This document shows, in pieces, positions 26,784 to 36,292 of a stretch of 64,000 nt of DNA. Made by a program: the position numbers and the translations under genes. The stretch lies in the NCBI RefSeq assembly GCF_947492535.1, contig NZ_CANLNH010000015.1, positions 53,970 through 117,969 of the forward strand, written 5' to 3'. Every line of letters begins with the position of its first letter. Position 1 is the stretch's first letter. The notes under the pieces are model-generated. The model saw only the letters and a list, made by a program, of their open reading frames with translations. It was not told the DNA's origin and did not search any database. The stretch is from an uncultured Dokdonia sp. GTDB lineage: Bacteria; Bacteroidota; Bacteroidia; Flavobacteriales; Flavobacteriaceae.

Positions 26784-28472
26784 TCAATCCGTAATTATTT
26801 CTAAGTGATTCTTTGAGCCTGTCATTTGCCAATGAGTTAATGACACAGGGATATTTCCGATACTGTTTAGGGTATCAAAAAAGTCTTTTAGAATAAAGGG
26901 TTTGTTTTGTAATTCTTGGATTCTAGCATAATCAGCAAATGCATTTTCTAATAAATATTTACCTGTGATATAACTTGTTCCATATCCGGGTTGACGTAAA
27001 TACAAATGTTGCTCAAAAATGAGGAGTTCTTTTTCAGTCTTCATCCAACCACGAGGGGTGTATTCGCTGTGAATCCCACCAGCTTCTTCCATGGTCATTT
27101 CATTAGCATGTGCATATAAGGAGCCTAAACCTCTTGCAGCACGTTGTGCAATCATGATATATACAATCTCTTTAGTTCTTGGACTATCATCATATAAACC
27201 CGCTTGCATGAATAATTCTTCAACAGCTGTGGCAGTTCCTTCATTTCTTGAATCGAAAATATTATATAATAAGGGGCCTTTTCGTATCTCACTTTTATGC
27301 GGTTCATTATCCATACGTGCTAATTCAAACCAATGGTAAAAATGAGAGTATAGCGGTCTGGGATCGTAATGTTCTCCTATGGTGAAGAAATTGCGCTTCT
27401 CTTTGGGGATAAATGCACCTAGATGCTCACGTAAGGCAGGATCGAAATAAGGTTTTACAGTTACAATTTCTTCCTGATCTAGAAAGGTAATTAAACTGTT
27501 GGCAGCTTCATCTGCCATTTTATTGTAGGCGTCAGGAGAGTTGGCATCCATCAATTTTGGAAGTTTTCTATTTCTGTGCTCTTCTAATTTTAATGAAGTC
27601 CAAGCACGGGCGAGTTCCCGTTTTAGAATCATTACTTCGTCATCCCAAGTTAAGGGAACCAGGTGTACGTTTTGTAAATACCAAGTATAATTGTCTTTGC
27701 CAATTCCTGAGGGACCCGTTTTTGATTTAGATTGATTCTGCAACCAAGATACCAGATCGTCGGTTGAGGCTATCGCTTCATCAATTACCGACACTAAAGC
27801 GGTATCTTCTTTAATAGCTGCTTGCTTTTTTAGATTGGTAAGTACGACACTTTGGTATTGAATATCCCGAATCCCGGTGATCCATAAATCTCTGGCATTT
27901 CCAGTTAAATTCTTCTTTGCTTGCTTATTGAGGGGTGTAATTATTTTTAGATCGGTTAAGAGTCTCTCTCTTTCTTTTATCGACAATGGAAATGTATAGG
28001 TCCATAGTTCGGTAGTGCCATGATGAGTGGGGCCTTCATGCGCAGGAACATCACTTCTACTGGACCAAACTGATTTATAAAAAGCAGGATCACGTGTCCA
28101 AGGTTGTAAAATTCGATGGTTAAAGTCATAGCCATTCATTTCAGCCCAAACAATCATCCAATCCACTTGATGTTCTATAGGCCAATTTGTGGTGTCAATT
28201 GATTGTAAACCCGATTGTAATTCTTTAAATTTTGGTATGCGTTTTTCAAAAGTTTCTGCAGTATAATCAGGAGCGCCATCGAGTAGGGGTGGTTTTTCAA
28301 AGGTTCTCCATTCCTTAAACAAGGTTACTAAAGAGGCATAGTCATTTGAGGTAAAACTCTCTATGCTAGCTGGGATTTCTTTGGTTGTTTCTAACGTTTT
28401 TTCTTTGGTCTCTGTTTGACAGCTAAAAAGAAATATGACTAAAAGAGAAAGAATGATGGTGGTTGTTTTCAT
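26784..28472 (-). CDS. DUF885 family lipoprotein
   Basis: A 562-residue lipoprotein ([20 protein letters not shown], Cys at 18). The all-helical domain has DUF885 landmarks: [51 protein letters not shown] and the terminal [19 protein letters not shown]885 proteins are regarded as putative zinc peptidases with a HExxH-like motif. Here the equivalent position reads [10 protein letters not shown], with no HExxH visible, so it may be inactive or use other ligands. The gene stands between a palindrome and the large non-coding duplication. Confidence 0.7.
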   Translation of the reverse strand: MKTTTIILSLLVIFLFSCQTETKEKTLETTKEIPASIESFTSNDYASLVTLFKEWRTFEKPPLLDGAPDYTAETFEKRIPKFKELQSGLQSIDTTNWPIEHQVDWMIVWAEMNGYDFNHRILQPWTRDPAFYKSVWSSRSDVPAHEGPTHHGTTELWTYTFPLSIKERERLLTDLKIITPLNKQAKKNLTGNARDLWITGIRDIQYQSVVLTNLKKQAAIKEDTALVSVIDEAIASTDDLVSWLQNQSKSKTGPSGIGKDNYTWYLQNVHLVPLTWDDEVMILKRELARAWTSLKLEEHRNRKLPKLMDANSPDAYNKMADEAANSLITFLDQEEIVTVKPYFDPALREHLGAFIPKEKRNFFTIGEHYDPRPLYSHFYHWFELARMDNEPHKSEIRKGPLLYNIFDSRNEGTATAVEELFMQAGLYDDSPRTKEIVYIMIAQRAARGLGSLYAHANEMTMEEAGGIHSEYTPRGWMKTEKELLIFEQHLYLRQPGYGTSYITGKYLLENAFADYARIQELQNKPFILKDFFDTLNSIGNIPVSLTHWQMTGSKNHLEIITD

Positions 28473-28639
28473 CTGAGTATGGTTATGGTATTTTTTGTCT
28501 TGCTAAAAGCAACATCTTAAAAATATCGCCAGACTTTATAAAAATACGGAAACCTTTTGATTCCCTGATCCTAGTTTTATTCTAGAAGGAAAGGGATTAC
28601 TTTTTTAATCCTGACTCGTGATTCTTTTGGGTTTTGGTT

Positions 28640-28655
28640 CGCTTTCGCGAAAGCG
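28640..28655. repeat. Iterated palindrome copy, intergenic
   Basis: CGCTTTCGCGAAAGCG just outside the left copy of the large duplication. Confidence 0.85.
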
Positions 28656-28718
28656 TATAACGTACAAATAGTCAAGTCTGTGAATTTCTTTTTAAAGGTT
28701 CTATGCTTTCCTTTCTCG

Positions 28719-29169
28719 TCCGTCTATGTCTCATTCTTCGACACATCCACCTTCCCTCGCTGAGGGAAGGAGCTTTTTTGATTTAATTTTTATGAGCTTT
28801 TATATTCCCTCCTAAGAAGGAGGGTTAGGGAGGTGTGAAATTATATATGTTGATTTTTTAATAATAATAGAAAATGGCTAAACATTAATAGAGGAATACT
28901 CTATTTTTTAAGACCATACTTATAGATTAATTAGAGACATTCTCTCCCTTCCGTCTGTGTCTCATTCTTCGACACATCCACCTTCCATCGCTGAGGGAAG
29001 GAGCTTTTTTGTTCCCTCATTCTAGCCTTCTACCAGATGGAGAAGGAATTATTTTTAGTTCCCCCTTCGGGGGTTAGGGGGCTTACCACTTAATACATTC
29101 ATTCGGAAACGGAAAGTTTTCTATTTTTTGAGCTACGCAGATTACAAAAAATAGAAAACAACCACCCAC
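28719..29169. repeat. Direct repeat copy A, about 450 bp, intergenic
   Basis: Aligns with copy B at an offset of 508 to 510 bases with few differences. It contains two 59-bp units (from 28720 and from 28951), each a stem CCTTCC.TCGCTGAGGGAAGG followed by AGCTTTTTT, which looks like a rho-independent terminator, plus other hairpins such as CTCCTAAGAAGGAG and CCCCCTTCGGGGG. Confidence 0.85.
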
Positions 29170-29227
29170 CACATGGATCGTATGTTTTAGTTTTCTCTTT
29201 TGAGATAGAGGGATATGAATCTCCCTT

Positions 29228-29679
29228 TCGTCTGTGTCTCATTCTTCGACACATCCACCTTCCATCGCTGAGGGAAGGAGCTTTTTTGTTTTAATTTTTA
29301 TGAGGTTTTATATTCCCTCCTAAGAAGGAGGGTTAGGGAGGTGTGAAATTATATTTGTTGATTTTTTAATAATAATAGAAAATGGCTAAACATTAATAGA
29401 GGAATACTCTAATTTTTAAGGCCATACTTATAGATTAATTAGAGACATTCCCTCCCTTCCGTCTGTGTCTCATTCTTCGATACATCCACCTTCCCTCGCT
29501 GAGGGAAGGAGCTTTTTTGTTCCCTCATTCTAGCCTTCTACCTGATAGAGAAGGAATTATTTTTTAGTTCCCTCTTCGGGGGTTAGGGGGCTTACCACTT
29601 AATACATTCATTCGGAAACGGAAAGTTTTCTATTTTTTGAGCTACGCAGATTACAAAAAAATAGAAAACAACCACCCAC
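29228..29679. repeat. Direct repeat copy B, about 450 bp, intergenic
   Basis: Second copy, with the 59-bp units at 29228-29287 and 29459-29518. Copies A and B are separated by about 60 bases of unique sequence ending in a GATAGAGGGATATGAA run. Confidence 0.85.
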
Positions 29680-29751
29680 TCAGATTAACATTATAAACTA
29701 TATAGTTGGTAAGGTGGCTGAGTGATTTCCTGAAAGGGAATCGTATCGAAG

Positions 29752-30759
29752 CTACCACTTAATAATAGAACTCGCCCATGTGAAGCCACTACCGAAGGCT
29801 GCGAGTACAACCGTATCTCCTTCTTTTACTTTCCCATTTTCCCATGCTTCTGTTAAGGCAATAGGAATGGAAGCTGCTGTTGTGTTTCCATATTTTTGAA
29901 TATTATTAAATACTTGATCATCCGTAAGACCAAATTTCTTCTGTACAAATTGTGCAATACGAAGATTGGCTTGATGCGGAATCAACATATCGATATTTTC
30001 TGGCGTTAAGTTGTTTTTAGCAAGTCCTTCTTTGATCACTTCCGAAAAACGAACGACTGCATTTTTAAAAACAAACTGTCCGTTCATATATGGGTAGTAC
30101 GGAATATCTTCTGTAGGGTTAGTTGCTATAATTTCAGGAACCCATTGTTCTGTACTTGGACCTTTAAGCGAAAGTTCTAAGGCATGTTCTCCTTGACTGT
30201 GTAAGTGAGAAGAAAGAATTCCTTTAGACATATCTTCTTCGCGTGTTAATACGGCTGCACCAGCACCATCTCCAAAAATAACAGAAACCGATCTGCCACG
30301 TGTTGTAAAATCCAGACCACCACTATGATTTTCAGATCCGATTACGAGTACATTTTTATACATTCCCGTTTTTATAAACTGATCTGCGGTAGCAAGCGCA
30401 TATACAAAACCACTACATTGGTTACGTACATCTAGTGCAGGAATGGTTTCCATACCCATAAGGTGTTGCACTTGAACACCACAGCCAGGGAAATAATAAT
30501 CAGGGCTTAGTGTAGCAAAGACAATCATATCGATATCTTTATTTGTTAAACCCGCACGTTCTATGGCAATAGTGGCTGCTTTCACGCCCATTTTTGCAGT
30601 AGAATTCCCATCTCCTTTTTTGATGTGACGGCGTTCTTTAATTCCAGTTCGTTCCTGTATCCAAGCATCATTGGTATCCATCAGTTTCGATAGATCATCA
30701 TTAGTAACAACATTTTCAGGAACATATGCGCCTAATCCGGCGATTCTAGAATTATACAT
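29752..30759 (-). CDS. Beta-ketoacyl-ACP synthase III family protein
   Basis: A 335-residue KAS III-type condensing enzyme. Catalytic Cys115 lies in VRNQCSGFVYA, the His in PHQANLRIAQF (near 261) and the Asn in YGNTTAASIPIAL (near 292), so the Cys-His-Asn triad is complete. FabH starts fatty acid synthesis from acetyl-CoA and malonyl-ACP. The N-terminal YVPENVVTNDDLSKLMDTND and the 335-residue length fit FabH, but a KAS III linked to a TetR and ABC1 kinase may instead serve a specialised lipid. No accessory synthase lies next to it. The ABC1 gene upstream is separated by a terminator and 250 bases. Confidence 0.87.
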   Translation of the reverse strand: MYNSRIAGLGAYVPENVVTNDDLSKLMDTNDAWIQERTGIKERRHIKKGDGNSTAKMGVKAATIAIERAGLTNKDIDMIVFATLSPDYYFPGCGVQVQHLMGMETIPALDVRNQCSGFVYALATADQFIKTGMYKNVLVIGSENHSGGLDFTTRGRSVSVIFGDGAGAAVLTREEDMSKGILSSHLHSQGEHALELSLKGPSTEQWVPEIIATNPTEDIPYYPYMNGQFVFKNAVVRFSEVIKEGLAKNNLTPENIDMLIPHQANLRIAQFVQKKFGLTDDQVFNNIQKYGNTTAASIPIALTEAWENGKVKEGDTVVLAAFGSGFTWASSIIKW

Positions 30760-30818
30760 ATAGATTTTATTTAAAAAGTCACACAGTCAGATGGTGATAT
30801 ACAAGTAATTGCTTTATA

Positions 30819-30834
30819 CGTTTTCACGAAAGTG
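30819..30834. repeat. Decayed palindrome copy, intergenic
   Basis: CGTTTTCACGAAAGTG differs from the standard element at several paired positions; the site lies between fabH and the ABC1 gene. Confidence 0.5.
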
Positions 30835-30928
30835 AAAAAAAACGTAACGCAAATATATGTTTTTGGTAGCCTTTTAAGAAGAAAGCATACATCGTTTAGT
30901 ATGCGTGCATAATAATAATGTTGGGTAC

Positions 30929-30958
30929 AAAAAAGAGCGCTTGACTGAAAGCGCTCCT
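30929..30958 (-). terminator. Hairpin terminator after the ABC1 kinase gene
   Basis: Stem GAGCGC/GCGCTC with a loop of ten bases, followed on the minus strand by a TTTTTT run. It closes the tetR-ABC1 unit before fabH. Confidence 0.8.
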
Positions 30959-31012
30959 TTAAAAACAACCTAACCAAATAAGTGAAAAGTCTAGCTAATC
31001 AATTATTATACT

Positions 31013-32338
31013 TTATGCGACGCGATTTTTATGGGCATATTGCTCAAAGTTATTCACTTTAATACGTCCCCCTAAATCGTGCATTAGATTATAGAGTCCA
31101 AAAAATGTTCTATTGATATACAGGAAATGCTTACTACCACGGTTTCCATTCATTTTTCGGATTTCAGTGTCTTTACTGTATTTTTCGCTCAATGATGCAA
31201 TCTTATCAAAGAACGTAGTGTCTTTAAAATCAAATGTTTCTTGATGGAATGGCTCTGTAAAGAGGCTTAACATCTCGTGAAACAATTCTGAAAAGAATTT
31301 GATTTGATCTGGTGTATCATCTTCTCTAAGAATTTCTAATTCAAATAGTTTTTGTTTGAAAATCTCAGGGTTATTGATGTTTTCTTTTTCAGCCAATTCG
31401 AAATACGGGATATAAAAATCTTCAGGAACATGTTTGATACACCCAAAATCGATAGCAATGAGTTGATTTTTATCATTCACTAAGAAATTACCAGGATGCG
31501 GATCTGCATGTACTCTTCTAAGGCGATGCATCTGGAACATATAAAAATCCCATAATGCTTGGCTTAATTGATCTGAAGCTTCTTGGCTTGTGTTCTGGGT
31601 TACAAATTCACTTAAATGTATTCCGTCCATCCAATCCATAGTAAGAATGCGCTCACTGGATAGTTCTTCATAATATCTTGGAAATTGTAGGTTGGGTATT
31701 GCAGCACAATCAGCAACCATTTCCATACTTTGAGCTAGCTCTAGTGTATAATCGGTTTCTTCCAGAAGTTTGTCTTCTACTTCTTTAAAGTACTTTTCTT
31801 TTCCTTTACCTTGTAGATTAAACATTCTGGAAGCAATCGGTTTCACTAGAGCCAAATCACTACTGATACTATCTGCAACTCCAGGATATTGGATTTTCAC
31901 AGCAAGTTTTTTCCCATCGAGTATAGCCTTGTGAACTTGTCCTATACTAGCAGCGTTAACGCTTTGAGCTTCAAATGTATCAAATAAATCTTCTGGGTAT
32001 TTTCCTAAATATTTTTTAAAAGTTTTACGAACTAAAGGCGCCGAAAGAGGTGGTACAGAAAATTGAGAAAGCGAAAACTTCTCTACATATGCTTTAGGCA
32101 TAATATTTTTTTCCATACTTAACATTTGTGCCACTTTAAGTGCACTTCCTTTTAAACTTTTTAAGCCGTCGTATATATCTTCCGCGTTACTTTCATTTAA
32201 TTTTTCCTTGGAAAGAGACGGGTTGACCACTTTCTCTCCATAGTATTTTACATAATTCACGCCAACTTTGGCACCTGTTTTTACGAGTTTGGATGCACGT
32301 TGTAATTTGTTAGTTGGTATGTGATCTATTGTTTTCAT
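31013..32338 (-). CDS. ABC1/AarF/UbiB kinase-like protein
   Basis: A 441-residue atypical kinase of the ABC1/ADCK family. Characteristic parts: the KxGQ-like segment in GLKSLKGSALKVAQMLSME, the Ala-rich nucleotide loop NAASIGQVHKAIL, KLAVKIQYPGVADSI (ATP lysine), the catalytic VHADPHPGNFLV and the metal Asp in IAIDFGCI. Relatives support ubiquinone/menaquinone or lipid metabolism. A hydrophobic C-terminal anchor is not obvious, so it is probably soluble or peripheral. It lies between a TetR gene (77 bases away) and fabH; the trio suggests one lipid-related function. Confidence 0.9.
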   Translation of the reverse strand: MKTIDHIPTNKLQRASKLVKTGAKVGVNYVKYYGEKVVNPSLSKEKLNESNAEDIYDGLKSLKGSALKVAQMLSMEKNIMPKAYVEKFSLSQFSVPPLSAPLVRKTFKKYLGKYPEDLFDTFEAQSVNAASIGQVHKAILDGKKLAVKIQYPGVADSISSDLALVKPIASRMFNLQGKGKEKYFKEVEDKLLEETDYTLELAQSMEMVADCAAIPNLQFPRYYEELSSERILTMDWMDGIHLSEFVTQNTSQEASDQLSQALWDFYMFQMHRLRRVHADPHPGNFLVNDKNQLIAIDFGCIKHVPEDFYIPYFELAEKENINNPEIFKQKLFELEILREDDTPDQIKFFSELFHEMLSLFTEPFHQETFDFKDTTFFDKIASLSEKYSKDTEIRKMNGNRGSKHFLYINRTFFGLYNLMHDLGGRIKVNNFEQYAHKNRVA

Positions 32339-32414
32339 ATGTTTTATTCCCTCGAAGAAAGGAAATCCTTTTTATGTTACTTTAACGATTAGCTCTCTAC
32401 TTTAAGTCTTAATC

Positions 32415-33098
32415 TTAGGAGTTTGATTTCGCGAAAGCGAAATTTTCCTTCACTATAAATTTTCCAAAATCGATGATACTTTCTAGAGGTGTTGTTTCAA
32501 ATACGTCAAAAATAGCTTTGACAGACTTTTCAATGGCAACATCTGTTTTTTCAAATCCAGCCGAATTATCATCCATCCAATATTTTAATAAGAATAAAAA
32601 CTGAACCCAAGCGCCTTCACTGAATAGTTGTACTGGGTTTTTAGTAATCTTGTAGGCTTTACCTTCGTTTCCTTCTTCTATAAGTGTTGTTGCAAAGTGA
32701 CGAATCTTACCACGTAATTCCTTGAGCTGTGCTAAATTTTTAAGTGGCATTTCATGCTCTTTTAATACAAAAAGTACATAACTTCTATTGGCTGTAAGGT
32801 TTCCAAACATCGTGTAGAAGAATGAAAGCATCTTATCTTTATTAGGATAATTTTCAAAATCTTTGTCTTTATGTAACGTTGCAACAGTACTATCGTAAAG
32901 AGCGATCCAAATATGTTGCTTTAATCCTTCAAAGGAACCAAAGTATTCATAAAAATCTGCTTCTGTACATTTGATGTCTTTACAGAATTTATAAATAGTC
33001 GGTGGCGTTTTACCATGTTCTAATACATGATCCATGTATTTAGAAATGATATCTATTGCAGTGATTTTTTTCTTGGTAGTTTTCTTTGCTGTAGCCAT
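32415..33098 (-). CDS. TetR family transcriptional regulator
   Basis: A 227-residue regulator. The N-terminal helix-turn-helix (about 14-60) has MDHVLEHGKTPPTIYKFCKD, CTEADFYEYFGSFEGLKQHI, the recognition helix typical of TetR. The C-terminal ligand domain (about 80-215) is helical. It presumably controls itself and the ABC1/fabH genes downstream; the operator was not identified. The C-terminus carries a palindrome read as FAFAKSN, and the N-terminus has a lysine-rich lead (ATAKKTTKKK). Confidence 0.85.
   Translation of the reverse strand: MATAKKTTKKKITAIDIISKYMDHVLEHGKTPPTIYKFCKDIKCTEADFYEYFGSFEGLKQHIWIALYDSTVATLHKDKDFENYPNKDKMLSFFYTMFGNLTANRSYVLFVLKEHEMPLKNLAQLKELRGKIRHFATTLIEEGNEGKAYKITKNPVQLFSEGAWVQFLFLLKYWMDDNSAGFEKTDVAIEKSVKAIFDVFETTPLESIIDFGKFIVKENFAFAKSNS
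32427..32439. repeat. Iterated palindrome core in the TetR gene
   Basis: TTTCGCGAAAGCG, a truncated copy near the 3' end of the gene, read as FAFAK. Confidence 0.7.
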
Positions 33099-33247
33099 AG
33101 GGAAAAATTCTACAGTAAAGATAATTAATGTTTACTTAATTTTATATATCGTTAAACAAAATATAATGTTAAAGTTGTTTCAAAATATATGAAAGAAACG
33201 TGGTGAATATTACGTTCTTATATGATTTAGATGTCACTGAAACGGTA

Positions 33248-33610
33248 TTATTTAAACTCCCCGATATGCCACAAAATACCTGAAGGGTCATATAGAAAGA
33301 ATTCTTTTCCCCAGTCATTATAATGGATATGTGATATTCTAACTCTTTTATAGGTATTTTCTAGTTCTAGGGATTTAATGCGAAGTAAGTGAGATTCTAG
33401 ATCTTTTACTTCTAGAAATAACATAGAGTTGTTTACCCAATCTTTAACGTATGCATCTTGTAAATAAAAACCAAAATTACCTAGTCTAAAATAGGACATT
33501 TTTGGCCCTGTTATTCGCTCTTCAAAACCTAAATCAAGGTAAAAGTTTCTTGAAAGTTCGTAATCTTTAGCGCCAATAAAAGCTCTGATTGATGTAACGT
33601 TGTATTCCAT
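33248..33610 (-). CDS. VOC family protein
   Basis: A 120-residue glyoxalase-fold protein: MEYNVTSIRAFIGAKDYELS, FYLDLGFEERITGPKMSYFRL, LFLEVKDLESHLLRIKSLEL and HYNDWGKEFFLYDPSGILWHI, the last being the metal-binding/closing beta strand. No known substrate. It is a single gene in the lipid-cluster surroundings, with about 150 bases upstream and 70 downstream. Confidence 0.8.
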   Translation of the reverse strand: MEYNVTSIRAFIGAKDYELSRNFYLDLGFEERITGPKMSYFRLGNFGFYLQDAYVKDWVNNSMLFLEVKDLESHLLRIKSLELENTYKRVRISHIHYNDWGKEFFLYDPSGILWHIGEFK

Positions 33611-33680
33611 AGGGATGCAATATTTAAATATATTGACTTAAAGATAGCTTAATTTTATAAGATTTTATGAACGTAGTATA

Positions 33681-34538
33681 CTAATGTATAGGAAATGGTA
33701 TTTTACGTACTGATTTTGAATAATATGCTGTTGCTTTTTTTGCATTTTCAATTTCTTGAGATGTAAGATTCAGGTCAAAATGTGTCATGATTTTTTCAAA
33801 ATCATCTAGTAATGTAGTATAGTTTGTATGAAGTGCCTGACTATTCGTATGTAGCTGTGCTTGTTTACGATGTTGTTCTACCATATGAATAAGATAATCT
33901 TCTTTTGTAGTGTATGAATATCCTTTTGCTGTAAAATGCCTTTTAAGAAAGTCTGATGGGTATTGCCACCATTGTGCAAAGCCACCATTAGATTTTTTAA
34001 GAGACGCGACAACTTCGTCTGTTTTTCTATCTAGATATATCCATTTTGTAGTAGGATAAAGTTCTAGAAATAGGTTTATCATAAAAACATTCCAGGAAGT
34101 TAGTTTAAAAATCACATGTTTCTCGTTTCCTAAAGGTTGACAATAACTTTCAATAATTTCTTTTAATTGCTTTTGAACAGTTTCTTTTGGAAGATTGTGT
34201 AATACGTAAGAAAGTAATAAACCATTTATGGCTTCTGTTTCAGATATAACTCTGATGCTTGAAGTTGTTTGTAACATTCTCACGAGTAAAGTAGAACCAC
34301 AATGTGACGTATGAAAAATAAAACCCTTTACATCCAGTTGCCTATTTGGAATGATGTCTATAGCATCTAATGTTTCATTGGTGATGGCATGTCCTTTCAT
34401 TCTATATGCCTTAATACCTTCATTAAAAAAAGGATATTTAAAAACAACAGCAGGTAATCTATAACAAATAGTGGTAGGATGTTCTTCAACAGTAGTATGT
34501 CTAGGAAATAACTTTTTAGATTTTTCTATAGAAGGCAT
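33681..34538 (-). CDS. Sulfotransferase-like protein
   Basis: A 285-residue protein with the 5'-phosphosulfate loop pattern VKGFIFHTSHCGSTLLVRML (about 75-95), resembling the PAPS-binding motif of sulfotransferases (TxxxGTT/S), and a 3'-phosphate region WIYLDRKTDEVVASLKKS. Sulfotransferases move sulfate from PAPS to a hydroxyl or amine. Absence of a signal peptide suggests a cytoplasmic role. The substrate is unknown. The nearby 34566 gene is a separate small membrane protein. Confidence 0.7.
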   Translation of the reverse strand: MPSIEKSKKLFPRHTTVEEHPTTICYRLPAVVFKYPFFNEGIKAYRMKGHAITNETLDAIDIIPNRQLDVKGFIFHTSHCGSTLLVRMLQTTSSIRVISETEAINGLLLSYVLHNLPKETVQKQLKEIIESYCQPLGNEKHVIFKLTSWNVFMINLFLELYPTTKWIYLDRKTDEVVASLKKSNGGFAQWWQYPSDFLKRHFTAKGYSYTTKEDYLIHMVEQHRKQAQLHTNSQALHTNYTTLLDDFEKIMTHFDLNLTSQEIENAKKATAYYSKSVRKIPFPIH

Positions 34539-34565
34539 TTGTTTTCTACATTTTAGTGCAAATAT

Positions 34566-34868
34566 CTATAAAACTGTTTTTTTAAGACGATCTATTTTTT
34601 TATTGTTTATCCGTAAGGTTAACAAGAAGAAAACAATATAGAAAGCAATTAATATGACACAATTAACTAGAGAGGATTCTATATATCCTAGGTTTTCAAA
34701 CGTGATATTTCCTTTCTTATTGGGAAAAAAGGGAAGAACAAAAGAGATAATAATAAAAAATGTTATACCGTATGGCACTAATTTTTTTAATGAACGATTG
34801 TTATTTTTTAATCTTTCGATATCTCTAGCGATAATCTCTTTTTTCTGCTCTTTTATACTTTTGTTCAT
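34566..34868 (-). CDS. Small two-helix membrane protein
   Basis: A 100-residue protein: a charged N-terminus (MNKSIKEQKKEIIARDIERL), then helices at about 32-48 (YGITFFIIISFVLPF) and 62-85 (SLVNCVILIAFYIVFFLLTL) and a basic tail. An antisense frame of 74 residues covers part of it but lacks family features. Unknown function; coding is supported by the membrane topology alone. Confidence 0.55.
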   Translation of the reverse strand: MNKSIKEQKKEIIARDIERLKNNNRSLKKLVPYGITFFIIISFVLPFFPNKKGNITFENLGYIESSLVNCVILIAFYIVFFLLTLRINNKKIDRLKKTVL

Positions 34869-34953
34869 AGAAATGTAGCTATCATTAATTAAAATGCTAC
34901 GTCTTAAATAGTCTTTATATATGGGTATTTGTTACAAGTTATTTGTTTTGTTG

Positions 34954-35068
34954 TATACGCTTTAACGCTTCGCTCTCCCTTTGGGTCGTGAATTTCGCAA
35001 GCTCAATTTATCATTTCATTCTCCCTGCGGTCGTGAATCTCGCAAGCTCGATTTCGCGAAAGCGTATA
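34954..35068. repeat. Interrupted palindrome with two internal repeat units
   Basis: A TATACGCTTT half and the closing AAAGCGTATA half of the palindrome are split by 95 bases made of two units, 34975-35009 and 35021-35054, each with GTCGTGAAT.TCGCAAGCTC. Confidence 0.7.
35052..35064. repeat. Iterated palindrome core, intergenic
   Basis: TTTCGCGAAAGCG at the end of the interrupted element. Confidence 0.7.
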
Positions 35069-35086
35069 TAGTATGACATTTATATA

Positions 35087-36109
35087 TTAATAATATTTTA
35101 TGGTCCGTTTTACTTCATTAGATATATATTCATCACCATCTTTTAATGTGACTCTAGTGATCCAATTTCCTCGCTCATCATATTCGTACATATATTTTCT
35201 AATATATTGATCGTCTTTATTTCTAGTGCTAACCTCTTGAATTGGATCTTTTTGGGCGTTATAATTATAAACAATATGATTTACAAGAACATTATCTTCA
35301 TTATAAGATTCGTAAGTAAGTACATTATTGTTTGCGTCAAAAGTTCTTACTCTTCTTTCTTCTTGTTTTCCATAATAACTATATAAGATTTTTTCCGTAA
35401 TATTTCCTCTAGTGTCATAGGTGATAGAATATTGAGGCACATATTTATCTTCGTCATGTTTCTCTTTTTCTAGAATAGTATGTCCATTAGTATTACTATG
35501 TTCATATATGATTTTATTTTTTTCACGTCCATCTTTGTGGTACTCGGTTTCTGACGTACATTTCCCGTTATTATTATAGGTGTAGATTGTTTTAGAATAG
35601 GTGGTACCGCCAAATGCGCCACTATCTTCCCTTAAGGAAGTATATTCCTTTTCTATCATAAATCCTTTTTTATTATACGCATATGTATAAAGATACTCTA
35701 GAGTGTTGTTATCATATTCCTTTTTTTCAATAAGTAATCCTGATGTGTTATAACGATATGTTTTTTTGGTAGTATCTTCTCCATCATCTTCTTTTTCACT
35801 TACAAGTTTATTTTCTTCATATAGATATGTATAGGTGTCAGTTAAATCACCATCTTCATATAACTTTAAAGAAGTGAGATGACCATTTTTATCGTATTCT
35901 TCTTTTGTTTTTTCTCCACAATCTTCAAATTTGTAGGGTGGTTTTTCTTGTTCTACATAACAGTCAGACTCCTCTTTTATACTCTTGATATTTGTATTTT
36001 TAATACGGTCTGTACTTATTTCAATATATCCAGCTTCTTCAATTTCTTGCGCTTGAGTTAGTGGAATAAAAAATAAACAAATGGTTGTTGAAAGAAATAG
36101 GGATTTCAT
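35087..36109 (-). CDS. Secreted protein with RHS/YD-like repeats
   Basis: A 340-residue protein from ATG 36109, with signal peptide MKSLFLSTTICLFFIPLTQA. The rest consists of short repeats of a YTY..NGKLTSEKEYD type (for example YTYLYEENKLVSEKEDD, YRYNTSGLLIEKKEYDN, YAYNKKGFMIEKEYTS, YEYDERGNWITRVTLKD), as in RHS-like beta-rich surface proteins. Charged and soluble. Longer forms of the frame (to 36160) add a poor prefix. Function unknown; there is no toxin domain or immunity partner. Confidence 0.65.
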   Translation of the reverse strand: MKSLFLSTTICLFFIPLTQAQEIEEAGYIEISTDRIKNTNIKSIKEESDCYVEQEKPPYKFEDCGEKTKEEYDKNGHLTSLKLYEDGDLTDTYTYLYEENKLVSEKEDDGEDTTKKTYRYNTSGLLIEKKEYDNNTLEYLYTYAYNKKGFMIEKEYTSLREDSGAFGGTTYSKTIYTYNNNGKCTSETEYHKDGREKNKIIYEHSNTNGHTILEKEKHDEDKYVPQYSITYDTRGNITEKILYSYYGKQEERRVRTFDANNNVLTYESYNEDNVLVNHIVYNYNAQKDPIQEVSTRNKDDQYIRKYMYEYDERGNWITRVTLKDGDEYISNEVKRTIKYY

Positions 36110-36292
36110 AGATGATGATTGTAATATGAGTTCTTGTTTCAAGTAGCATCCAATATACAATAATATGTGTTTTTTGAAATACCTGATAGTGGGTATCCTA
36201 TAAAAAGTGTATAGAGACTATCGAATGAAATTCAAGGAACCTTTTGTATTATTAAATACTACTTAAAAGTTAACATAATACGTCTGAATAGA

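Larger units (their letters stand above)
28473..29751. other. Non-coding region with duplicated hairpin-rich block
   Basis: About 1.28 kb without a convincing gene on either strand. It holds one palindrome copy (28640-28655), two ~450-bp direct copies (28719-29169 and 29228-29679) and short CT/GA-rich hairpins. Confidence 0.85.

Noticed and set aside
28719..29679. CRISPR-like array from the four 59-bp units
   Set aside because: Only four units, unevenly spaced (about 230 or 280 bases apart), no spacer pattern, and no cas genes nearby.
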